In this document: positions 54,977 to 62,400 of the stretch, in pieces
How the letters are laid out: each line of letters starts with the position of its first letter
How positions within the stretch are numbered: the stretch's first letter is position 1
NCBI GenBank assembly: GCA_028279215.1
Contig: JANQOF010000025.1
Span: 45,497 to 109,496 of the forward strand
Direction of reading: 5' to 3'
From: Pirellulales bacterium
Lineage (GTDB): Bacteria; Planctomycetota; Planctomycetia; Pirellulales; Lacipirellulaceae
DNA length: 64,000 nucleotides
Position numbers and translations under genes: made by a program
The notes under the pieces: generated by a model
Database searches by the model: none
What the model was told of the DNA's origin: nothing
Seen by the model: the letters and a program-made list of their open reading frames with translations, nothing else

Positions 54977-55900
54977 ATGATTCCGCGAATTGCTGCTTCC
55001 GACCACGAGCAGTTTCTCTCAAAGTACTACCACGCCGAACAACCGGTGGTACTTACCGAAGCGGTCGACTCGTTTGCCACCGCCGGCGAGGTGTGTCGAA
55101 AGCTCAACGCTCGCATCAACAACGACAACACGGCCTCGCAACGGCTGCTGTGGTACGACGTACGGCGAAACCTACTCGACCAAATCTGCGGCACGCCTGA
55201 GATTGTAGACCACGTGATGAACCCCGACGGAGCCTTCCTGCGCGACAATTGCGTGCGCATTTGGTTCAATCCCGCCGGCCACGTGACACCCTGGCACTAC
55301 GATGGCCACTCGCTGCACGTGTTCAATCTGCAGTTCAAAGGCAAGAAGCGATGGACGATTGTCGCCCCGGAGACTCCGTTCTTGTGCACGCCCTTCTCCC
55401 ACACCACCGTGCGGAAACGGCCATCGATCCGCGGCAAACGCACGTTTACCTTTGATCTCGACGAAGGCGAGATGCTGTTCCTGCCGCGTTACTGGTTTCA
55501 CTACGTCGAATCGGTCGACGACATGAACATCAACGTCAATTGGGTCTTGATGCCTAAGGTGCACGCGGCACCATCGGTTACCGCCAGGCGCGAAGCAGAG
55601 ATGATGTGGCTCAAGGCGCGACTCGACCCCGTGCTGCCCGCCAACGCCAAAAAGACCCTGCACAATTACGCCGGCGTGGGCAAGCCCGCCGTGGACAACC
55701 TCACCGAACATGTCTCCACAACTGCCGGCGTGATGCGTTTGGGCAAGGAACTTGTACGGGTGCCGTTCTGGCTCATCGCGCTGCCCGCGCATGTTGCCAA
55801 ACTCCGCGCACTGCTGCGCACGAAGCGTGAGCTAAGCCGCCTGCGGTCGAACACCGAAGGCGAAGTCGCCGCAGTCGAACAGCCTCAGTTGGTAAACTGA
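54977..55900 (+). CDS. Cupin_8/JmjC-like Fe(II)/2-oxoglutarate-dependent oxygenase
   Basis: A 307-residue protein. The beta-barrel core has the HxD iron ligands in TPWHYDGHSLHVFNLQFKGK and the second histidine in LPRYWFHYVESVDDMNINVN. The substrate contact region RDNCVRIWFNPAGHVTPWH precedes the first. It is likely an oxygenase acting on a protein or small molecule; the exact reaction is unknown. ATG 54977 has GGGGGAG at 54964-54969 with good spacing, better than the ATG at 54944. A -10-like TATACT lies at 54910-54915, with a rather distant TTGGCG upstream. The C-terminal 80 residues are basic and helical. Confidence 0.82.
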   Translation: MIPRIAASDHEQFLSKYYHAEQPVVLTEAVDSFATAGEVCRKLNARINNDNTASQRLLWYDVRRNLLDQICGTPEIVDHVMNPDGAFLRDNCVRIWFNPAGHVTPWHYDGHSLHVFNLQFKGKKRWTIVAPETPFLCTPFSHTTVRKRPSIRGKRTFTFDLDEGEMLFLPRYWFHYVESVDDMNINVNWVLMPKVHAAPSVTARREAEMMWLKARLDPVLPANAKKTLHNYAGVGKPAVDNLTEHVSTTAGVMRLGKELVRVPFWLIALPAHVAKLRALLRTKRELSRLRSNTEGEVAAVEQPQLVN

Positions 55901-55912
55901 GGGCCGCCGATG

Positions 55913-57205
55913 TCACGGCAGCTCTTTGAGCGACACATTACGAAACTCCACCGGGTCGTTGTGCCCGGCGAAGCCAAAGTATCCCTTAGTGCGATTCAGC
56001 CCAGGGTGCTCGCGACCACCCATGAATTCGCGGACTTCGGCCAAATCGGCATCGAGAATCACCGAGCCGTTTAGCTCAACCTTCACTCGGCTTTCGTCGA
56101 CCGTGACTTGCTGGAAGTTCCACTCGCCGGTCGGGCGGAGATAGCCAGTTGTCGCTGCCACCATACCGTACGCCGAACCGTGCGCTTGGCGCGGATCGAG
56201 AGTGTCGTACTTCGGATGCGTGTTGTCGAGCATCTGCAACTCGCACATGCCGTGGTAGGCTGGATCGCCCGAGCCAGGCGAGCGAATCGCCAAGCCATTG
56301 TTGCCGCCCGGGGGCAAGCGAAATTCCACCCGTACGATGAAGTTCTCCAGTTCGCGGTCGGCCAACAGCAATCCACCGTGGTTCGGTTTGCAGCGCAGCG
56401 CCCCGTCGACGATCTCATAGTCGTCCACAGCACCCATCCAGCCATCGAACGTCGCCCCGTCGAACAACGGAGTAAACGCCTGGCTGTGGAACGCGCGAAG
56501 AGTCTCGTTGGCCTCATCGCTCTCGATGCGCCGGACATAGAGATTGCGCCACCGAATCTCACCACCGTGGGTCTGAAGTTGAATCGGTCCGGTCTTGCGC
56601 AGCGGCGTTGCGCGATCCCAGAAGTTCTCCATGATCGCATTTTCCACTACGAGTTGATCATTTAGCCACACCGAGGTGCGCGCCCCGACTTGGCGAATTC
56701 GAAAGTGGTTCCACTCGCCAAAACGACGATCGGCAAGCACCAGTGGGTTCTTGCCGCGGGCCCCGGGGCTATTGTTCCACAACCCGCCACTTCCCAAGTC
56801 GGCGCCTATGTTGAACTTACCGACGTCGGTGTAGTCCCAGATTTGCACCTGCGGCGTCGCCTTGAGGTAAATCCCGCTGTCGGCCCGCGGGACCGTCTTG
56901 TATTCGAGCAGCAACTCGAAGTCCCCGAACTCGTTGTCCGTGGTCAGATACGCTCCATGGCCGTCGTTAACTAGCTCGCCGTCTTCCACGGTCCAGTGCT
57001 GCCTAGCATCGTTCATCCATTTGGTAAGCATCTCATCGCGCTGCGCGGCACCGAGTTCGTCGAGCTTATAGGGACTGAAGTGAGGCTGCGCGTGCCAGCC
57101 GGCCAAGTCCTGCCCATTGAAAAGCGATTCAAATCCTTTTGGCGGGCTGCCGGCCATCGCGACGTTAGTTGCGGTTACGAGCAGCAACGATAGGAACATC
57201 TTCAT
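55913..57205 (-). CDS. Secreted protein with two tandem 3-keto-disaccharide hydrolase (DUF1080) domains
   Basis: A 430-residue protein with a signal peptide (MKMFLSLLLVTATNVAMAGS). Domain 1 (about 22-220) begins FESLFNGQDLAGWHAQPHFS and contains the FELLLEYKTVPRADSGIYLK stretch. Domain 2 (about 238-428) repeats the pattern: FTPLFDGATFDGWMGAVDDY, NFIVRVEFRLPPGGNNGLAI and GYFGFAGHNDPVEFRNVSLK. Both domains carry the DUF1080 start FxxLFxGxxxxGW and the end FRNVSLK/RNLYVRRI. These beta-sandwich proteins are extremely common in planctomycetes and are linked to 3-keto-sugar glycosides. It is likely exported. Confidence 0.88.
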   Translation of the reverse strand: MKMFLSLLLVTATNVAMAGSPPKGFESLFNGQDLAGWHAQPHFSPYKLDELGAAQRDEMLTKWMNDARQHWTVEDGELVNDGHGAYLTTDNEFGDFELLLEYKTVPRADSGIYLKATPQVQIWDYTDVGKFNIGADLGSGGLWNNSPGARGKNPLVLADRRFGEWNHFRIRQVGARTSVWLNDQLVVENAIMENFWDRATPLRKTGPIQLQTHGGEIRWRNLYVRRIESDEANETLRAFHSQAFTPLFDGATFDGWMGAVDDYEIVDGALRCKPNHGGLLLADRELENFIVRVEFRLPPGGNNGLAIRSPGSGDPAYHGMCELQMLDNTHPKYDTLDPRQAHGSAYGMVAATTGYLRPTGEWNFQQVTVDESRVKVELNGSVILDADLAEVREFMGGREHPGLNRTKGYFGFAGHNDPVEFRNVSLKELP

Positions 57206-57295
57206 GCGGGTATCCAGTCGAGTCGTTGGGGGTTAGCATTCATCGGAGTTGGCACTTCGCCTACCAGGATGACGTCGCGACAGGTCGGCGTCAAA

Positions 57296-57733
57296 CTAGG
57301 GCCGACACAACTGCTTTTTCATGTGATGGTGGAGGATGCCGACCTCGACGAATCCCTCGCCCACAACGGTGTAGCCGAGTTTCTGATAGAACCCAACCGC
57401 TTCGTCGCGGGCGTGCAGCACGACGTGCCGTACACCACGGTCGATTAGCATCTGCTCCACCGATTCGAGAAGCGTCCGCCCGCGCCCCGTGCGCTGCGAA
57501 TCGCTGTCGATCGCCATTTGGCGAATCTGCACGCCCTTGTCGCCGCTCGGCGCCGCGACTACGCAACCCACAAGTACGTCGCCGTCGAAGAGCCCGAAGT
57601 GCCACTGACCGCGCTCGACCTCCAAATCCTCGTCGAACAAATCGAGCCCGAGAGGAATCCGCAACATACGGTTGCGAAGTGCCAGTTCCTCGCGGTACTC
57701 GGGCGCATCGTAAGCGATTGGTCGGACTTGCAT
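57296..57733 (-). CDS. GNAT-family N-acetyltransferase
   Basis: A 145-residue protein. The acetyl-CoA-binding motif region is QMAIDSDSQRTGRGRTLLES, the Q/RxxGxG/A loop of the family, followed by the C-terminal strand-helix VVLHARDEAVGFYQKLGYTV. It transfers an acetyl group from acetyl-CoA to an unknown amine. ATG 57733 gives the start MQVRPIAYDAPEYREEL; an in-frame ATG at 57850 adds 39 residues into the promoter region of the blaI gene. Some GNAT proteins of this size are toxin partners, but no antitoxin gene is next to it. Confidence 0.85.
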   Translation of the reverse strand: MQVRPIAYDAPEYREELALRNRMLRIPLGLDLFDEDLEVERGQWHFGLFDGDVLVGCVVAAPSGDKGVQIRQMAIDSDSQRTGRGRTLLESVEQMLIDRGVRHVVLHARDEAVGFYQKLGYTVVGEGFVEVGILHHHMKKQLCRP

Positions 57734-57862
57734 GGGGCGTGGATTGTAGCAGAAGACATAGCCACTGGATTCTGATCGCCAGACGGTCACCTCCATCCCG
57801 GCAACGCGAAGAAGTTTCTTGGAACCAGTGGGAATAAATTCCATAGACACGTACGACTATCT

Positions 57863-57875
57863 GTAGTAAAACTAC
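57863..57875. promoter_or_regulatory. BlaI-type operator candidate
   Basis: A perfect dyad GTAGT-AAA-ACTAC lies 40 bp before the start of the BlaI-like repressor gene. A related half-site GTCGTAA follows at about 57884-57890. BlaI/MecI repressors bind TACA/TGTA-type dyads in front of their own genes, so this is a reasonable autoregulatory operator, though the match to the classical box is partial. Confidence 0.45.
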
Positions 57876-57915
57876 GACACGGCGTCGTAACTTGCTAGTT
57901 GCCGGAGGGTTTTGG

Positions 57916-58305
57916 ATGCAGAAGCCACTTTCCAATGCAGAATTGGCGGTCATGGAGCTGCTTTGGCAGGTCGACGACCCGCTCACCGCTCGGCAATTGC
58001 GCGAGCAACTCTATCCCGATGCCACCAAGGCGCAGCACGGAACGGTGCAGCAACTGCTGCAGCGGCTCGAAGAAAAGGGCTTTGTGGACCGCGATCGCAG
58101 CCACTCGGTGCACTTTTTCGTTCCGCGGATTGGCAAGCAGGAATACACAGCCACGCAACTTGAAAGTTTGGCCGATAAGTTGACAGCCGGCTCAATCGCC
58201 CCGCTGATTACGCACTTGGTTGAACAAAGACGAATCTCGCCCGATGAGATTGCTCGCATCCGCGACTATCTGGAGCAACAGCCTAGCGAGGCAGACGACG
58301 AATGA
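57916..58305 (+). CDS. BlaI/MecI/CopY-family transcriptional repressor
   Basis: A 129-residue protein. The winged helix-turn-helix domain (LSNAELAVMELLWQVDDPLT, TARQLREQLYPDATKAQHGT, VQQLLQRLEEKGFVDRDRSH) matches BlaI. The C-terminal helices form the dimer part, where the partner protease would cut. ATG 57916 has a CCGGAGGG Shine-Dalgarno sequence. The end overlaps the peptidase gene by 4 bp (ATGA). The pair is thus a BlaI/BlaR1-type module. No beta-lactamase gene is adjacent, so the signal is probably something else. Confidence 0.92.
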   Translation: MQKPLSNAELAVMELLWQVDDPLTARQLREQLYPDATKAQHGTVQQLLQRLEEKGFVDRDRSHSVHFFVPRIGKQEYTATQLESLADKLTAGSIAPLITHLVEQRRISPDEIARIRDYLEQQPSEADDE

Positions 58306-59924
58306 TCGACCTAGTCTGGCTCACCACCGCGAGCAACCTCTGCTTGGCGGGGCTGTTGGCGATCGTAGCCTTCACGGCGGGCAAGTTGGCTCGCGCTCCG
58401 CGTGTGGCCCACGGATTGTGGGTGCTTGTGTTGTTGAAACTCATCACGCCGCCAGTGTTCGGCGTTCAGCACTGGTTCTCCTACGAACAACCCACGTCGC
58501 GCACTGAATATGCAGCCGCGGCTCCGATTCAGGGTGAACTCACGACGCACTCAGTCGAAGTCGTCGATTCGAACGCAAGTGGGCAGACGCTTGGAACGTC
58601 ACCTGCCGACATGTGGGAGCGGGTTCGGTACCGGGCCGTTGCCGCGTGGATCGCGGGCACGCTGTTCCTGCTCTTTCAGTCCGTTCGCCGCTACCGACGT
58701 TTCGCCAAGTTACTTGCCGACAGCCGTCACGTGCCGCCTGAATTCGTCGAACAACTCCTGAGCGAAGTATCGTGCTTGCTCGGGGCGCGTCGAGCGCCGC
58801 GCCTGCTGGTTACTTCCGCCCGAGTCTCGCCGATGCTGCTACCATCCGCACCGCGGGGCACCGTTGTAGTGCCAAGTTCGCTCTTGGAGCAGTTATCCCA
58901 TCGAGAACTGCGATGGATTCTCGCCCACGAGGTGGCCCACTTCCGCCGTGGGGACCACTACGTGCGAATGCTTGAATGGTTGGCGCGCACGGTTTTCTGG
59001 TGGAACCCATTGGTGTGGATTGCGGGGCGTCAACTTCGGGAAGCTGAGGAGGTCTGTTGCGATGCACTAGTGCTTGCGCAACTCGGAGGCCGTCCCCGAA
59101 GCTACGCGGCCGCCATCTTGCGGGCCGTTGAAGCAATCACGCCGCCGGCACACCGCCCGCCGGCAGTAGCGAGCGCGATGGATAGTGGCGGTTCTCTTGA
59201 CAAGAGGGTCAAAATGATGGTTTCACAAAGCAGGCTTTTGGGAACGTCGAAATGGACAAAGGCCGTAGTAACCGCGGTAGCAATTGCCGTGCTGCCGCTG
59301 GGAGTCGTGTCGGCGCAAGACTACGCTCGTGTCTACAAACGACTACAGAGGTCGGTAAGCAAGGGAGAAATCACCGCCGAACAAGCCGACGTGATGATGA
59401 TCGCCTTGAAGGAGTCGGACGAGGATCATGACCACGAAGAGGACCGAGACGATTTTGCCTCGAGACTTAAGAAGGCGGTAGCCGACGGCGAGATTTCTGA
59501 AGAAGAGGCTTGGGAACAATGGAGAGAGCGGCGGCATCACGGCGACTACGACCACGAGGAAGAGGGGCTACAGCACGGCGACGAAGAGGAGGAGCACGAA
59601 TGGCATCACGATGACGACGACGAAGATGAGGACGACGAGCACGAGTGGCACGACGACGAGCGCGATGAAGAGGACGAAGAGTTCTTCGAGAACATCCGCC
59701 GCCAACTCGTCTGGGCTATCCGAACGGGGAAAGTCTCACCCGAGCGATTGGAAGAGGAATGGGACGACATCATTGAAGAAGCTGAGGAGGACGAAGATCA
59801 CGGACATGGTGAGGAAGAGCACGACGATCACGATCACGATCACGACCATGAACATGAACATGAACATGACGATGAGGACCACGACCACGACGAAGATCAC
59901 GAGCATGATCACCACGGCGAGTAA
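58302..59924 (+). CDS. BlaR1-like M56 metallopeptidase with His/Asp/Glu-rich tail
   Basis: A 540-residue protein with several membrane helices (LTTASNLCLAGLLAIVAFTA, HGLWVLVLLKLITPPVFG, AVAAWIAGTLFLLFQSV) and a cytoplasmic M56 zinc protease domain. The zinc site is H209-E-V-A-H213 in LAHEVAHFRRGD, with the third ligand in REAEEVCCDALVLAQLGG. A last membrane helix follows (KAVVTAVAIAVLPLGVVSA). From about residue 369 the protein becomes extremely rich in His, Asp and Glu, ending in DHDHDHDHEHEHEHD-type runs, and three helical SHOCT-like units of about 25 residues (SKGEITAEQADVM, ADGEISEEEAWEQW, RTGKVSPERLEEEW) are embedded. No penicillin-binding sensor domain follows, unlike BlaR1. The tail looks metal-binding, so the signal may be a metal ion. 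Confidence 0.88.
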   Translation: MIDLVWLTTASNLCLAGLLAIVAFTAGKLARAPRVAHGLWVLVLLKLITPPVFGVQHWFSYEQPTSRTEYAAAAPIQGELTTHSVEVVDSNASGQTLGTSPADMWERVRYRAVAAWIAGTLFLLFQSVRRYRRFAKLLADSRHVPPEFVEQLLSEVSCLLGARRAPRLLVTSARVSPMLLPSAPRGTVVVPSSLLEQLSHRELRWILAHEVAHFRRGDHYVRMLEWLARTVFWWNPLVWIAGRQLREAEEVCCDALVLAQLGGRPRSYAAAILRAVEAITPPAHRPPAVASAMDSGGSLDKRVKMMVSQSRLLGTSKWTKAVVTAVAIAVLPLGVVSAQDYARVYKRLQRSVSKGEITAEQADVMMIALKESDEDHDHEEDRDDFASRLKKAVADGEISEEEAWEQWRERRHHGDYDHEEEGLQHGDEEEEHEWHHDDDDEDEDDEHEWHDDERDEEDEEFFENIRRQLVWAIRTGKVSPERLEEEWDDIIEEAEEDEDHGHGEEEHDDHDHDHDHEHEHEHDDEDHDHDEDHEHDHHGE

Positions 59925-59954
59925 TTGCAGCGTGTGGTCGAGCTAATCCCTAAT

Positions 59955-59985
59955 CCACGCGCCAATCGGTCGAATTGGCGCGTGG
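59955..59985. terminator. Bidirectional rho-independent-type terminator
   Basis: CCACGCGCCAAT (59955-59966), a 7-nt loop and ATTGGCGCGTGG (59974-59985) form a perfect 12-bp GC-rich stem between the convergent blaR1-like and pyrF genes. It is followed by TTTCG on the plus strand and preceded by TAATC, a short T/A stretch that serves the minus strand as well. It can stop transcripts from both sides. Confidence 0.7.
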
Positions 59986-60017
59986 TTTCGTATGGGTGGT
60001 ACCCTACGGGCACACAA

Positions 60018-60902
60018 TCAACACGCCGATCGTAAGTCTTCAATCGCCCTTCGGGTCGCTGCCTCGACTGCTTGCTGCCAGTCCATATCAGCAAACTCAT
60101 CGCGTGCGTGCGCGAAGATGATTGCCCGCGAGCTGTTTACTACCGCACCTAGCCCGCGATCGTCGAACGCACCGGCAACATTGGCGGCGGTCCCGCCTTG
60201 GCTGCCATACCCCGGCACCAAGAACCAGGTATGTGGCATCCGCTGCCGGAGTTCAGCCAGTTGTTCCGGATAGGTCGCTCCGACCACCGCGCCGGCGACA
60301 CCATAACCCGACTCGCCCGCCGACTCGCTTGCCAGTCGCTCGACGAGATCACCAACCCGATGGTAGATGGTCGCGTCGTTGGCCACGAGGTCCTGTAGAA
60401 ACTTGCCGCCGGGGTTGGAGGTCTTTACCAGTACGAACAGACCTGCGCTGCGATCGCGTGCAGCTCGCACAAACGGCTGCAAGCTGTCGTCGCCCAAGTA
60501 GGGACTCACGGTTAGTGCATCGCCGCGCCATGGCGACCGGTCGCCGAGCCAGCCATCGGCGTACCCTTCGGCGGTCGAGCCGATGTCTCCGCGTTTGGCG
60601 TCGAGAATCACCGACACTCCCAGCGATTTGGCGTGGGCGACCACTTCGTCAAGCACCTGCATTCCTCGCCAGCCAAGTTGCTCGAAGAATGCCACCTGCG
60701 GCTTCACGGCCGGAACCAACGGCGCTACCACGTCGAGGACGCCAACGCAAAATTCGCCATATGCACGCGCCCGCTGTTCGAGCGAATCGCTGGCGGAATG
60801 AAAACTCTCGGGGAGCGACTTCCAACGCGGGTCGAGCCCGACCACCAGCGGGGTCTGCTTTCGGAGGACGGAGCCGGCGAGTCGATCGAAAAAGGGCGAC
60901 AT
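60018..60902 (-). CDS. pyrF: Orotidine 5'-phosphate decarboxylase (type 2 subfamily)
   Basis: A 294-residue enzyme of pyrimidine synthesis that converts OMP to UMP. The active-site motif is VSVILDAKRGDIGSTAEGYA, with the catalytic Asp-Lys-Asp set of the family. LVVGLDPRWKSLPESF at the N-terminus and VVNSSRAIIFAHARDEFADM at the C-terminal phosphate loop are type 2 (mycobacterial/planctomycete style) features. It is divergent from galK, with 192 bp between the starts. No other pyr gene lies nearby. Confidence 0.93.
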   Translation of the reverse strand: MSPFFDRLAGSVLRKQTPLVVGLDPRWKSLPESFHSASDSLEQRARAYGEFCVGVLDVVAPLVPAVKPQVAFFEQLGWRGMQVLDEVVAHAKSLGVSVILDAKRGDIGSTAEGYADGWLGDRSPWRGDALTVSPYLGDDSLQPFVRAARDRSAGLFVLVKTSNPGGKFLQDLVANDATIYHRVGDLVERLASESAGESGYGVAGAVVGATYPEQLAELRQRMPHTWFLVPGYGSQGGTAANVAGAFDDRGLGAVVNSSRAIIFAHARDEFADMDWQQAVEAATRRAIEDLRSAC

Positions 60903-61094
60903 CAGAACTCCATCATTTCAAGCCAACACAGCGTAAGCGGCAGTTCCCCGATCTTCGCGATCGCTCGCCCGGGCGTCCAGGGCTGGGTGCACCGCTGCTT
61001 GGGCAGCGCTGGAGAAAAGCGGCACATCGCGTTAAACTACCTGATCGAGTTGTCTTGTAACCTCGATGCTGCCCTCTTACTTTCGCCCGCCAAT

Positions 61095-62279
61095 ATGCTC
61101 TCGTCCGCGCCACTAGAACGGCTTGCCAGGGAAGTCCGCCAAAGTTACGCCGCTCGGTACGGCACGGATCCCACCTGGGTAGTTGCGGCCCCCGGGCGAG
61201 TCAATATCATCGGCGAACATACCGACTACAACGATGGCTTCGTCATGCCGATGGCCATCGAGCGCTACGTGGTCGTTGCCGCCGGGCCTGCTAAGAGCAC
61301 CGGAAACTCGCTGGAGGTGTTTAGCAGCGCGACCGAGGGCGATTGTACGATTCCGGTCGGCGAACAACTGTCGGACAACTTGCCGCAGTGGGGTATCTAT
61401 GTAGGTGGTGTGTTGCAGGAGATGCTGGCCGCTGGTTACCCGTGCGGGCCGTTGCAAGCGGCGATTCACTCCAACGTTCCGTTGGGCGCGGGATTGTCGA
61501 GTAGCGCGGCGCTCGAAGTAGCAACTGCCACCATGGTCGAAGCGGCGCTCGGCGAGAGCATGGACGAGCCGGAGAAGGCCAAGCTGTGCCAACGGGCCGA
61601 GAATGTGCACGTCGGCATGCCATGCGGCATCATGGACCAATTCAGCTCCGCTGCGTGTCAGGCCGATCGCCTGATGCAGCTCGACTGTCGTTCGCTTGAC
61701 ACCAAGCAAGTGCCGTTCACCAACCCCGACGTTACGGTGCTGATTGTCAACTCCAACGTCAAACGCGAGCTGGCGTCGAGCGCTTACCCGATTCGCCGCG
61801 GCCAATGCGAAGTTGCCGCCAAGCAACTCGGCGTGCCCGCACTTCGAGATGCCGACATGGCGGCGCTCAACAAGATGGCCGACCAACTGGAGAAAGTGGT
61901 TTATCGACGAGCGCGCCACGTCATCACCGAGAACGCGCGTGTTCAAGACATGGCGGTCGCGCTCGAGTCGAACAATTGGGCACTGGCGGGCGAGTTGATG
62001 TACGGCAGCCACGATTCGTTGCGCGACGACTACGAAGTAAGTTGCGACGAGCTGAACCTGCTGGTCGACACGGCGCACCAAATCGGATCGGGCGGCGGCG
62101 TCATCGGATCGCGATTGACCGGCGCTGGGTTTGGCGGCTGCACGGTGACACTGGTGGAGACCGACGCGGTGGAAGACGTCGCGCAGCGGATTACCCAAAC
62201 CTACAAGACCACAGTTGGCATCGAACCCACCGCCTTCACCACCCGCCCTGCGGAGGGCGCCCACATCGTCGAAAGCTAA
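61095..62279 (+). CDS. galK: Galactokinase GalK
   Basis: A 394-residue GHMP-family kinase that makes galactose-1-phosphate from galactose and ATP. The galactokinase signature is VAAPGRVNIIGEHTDYNDGF. The GHMP ATP-binding motif is PLGAGLSSSAALEVATATMV, and GAGFGGCTVTLVE is the C-terminal GHMP motif. VGMPCGIMDQFSSAA is also typical. ATG 61095 starts the conserved N-terminus; in-frame starts further upstream, to 60633, lie over pyrF and the divergent promoter and are rejected. A long opposite-strand open frame over this gene is a shadow. Confidence 0.96.
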   Translation: MLSSAPLERLAREVRQSYAARYGTDPTWVVAAPGRVNIIGEHTDYNDGFVMPMAIERYVVVAAGPAKSTGNSLEVFSSATEGDCTIPVGEQLSDNLPQWGIYVGGVLQEMLAAGYPCGPLQAAIHSNVPLGAGLSSSAALEVATATMVEAALGESMDEPEKAKLCQRAENVHVGMPCGIMDQFSSAACQADRLMQLDCRSLDTKQVPFTNPDVTVLIVNSNVKRELASSAYPIRRGQCEVAAKQLGVPALRDADMAALNKMADQLEKVVYRRARHVITENARVQDMAVALESNNWALAGELMYGSHDSLRDDYEVSCDELNLLVDTAHQIGSGGGVIGSRLTGAGFGGCTVTLVETDAVEDVAQRITQTYKTTVGIEPTAFTTRPAEGAHIVES

Positions 62280-62400
62280 GCCGACTCGCGGCGTACCGCG
62301 AGGTGGCTGAGGCCTCGCATACGCTTTCTTCACACAACTCGCGGGCGCTTCGGGTACAATCCGCCCATGAAAGACCTTTCTCGCCCAAGGGAGATTCCTA

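Noticed and set aside
60122..61060. A 312-codon plus-strand open frame antisense to pyrF
   Set aside because: It is Arg/Pro-rich without domain; the pyrF DAKRGDI site on the other strand is decisive.
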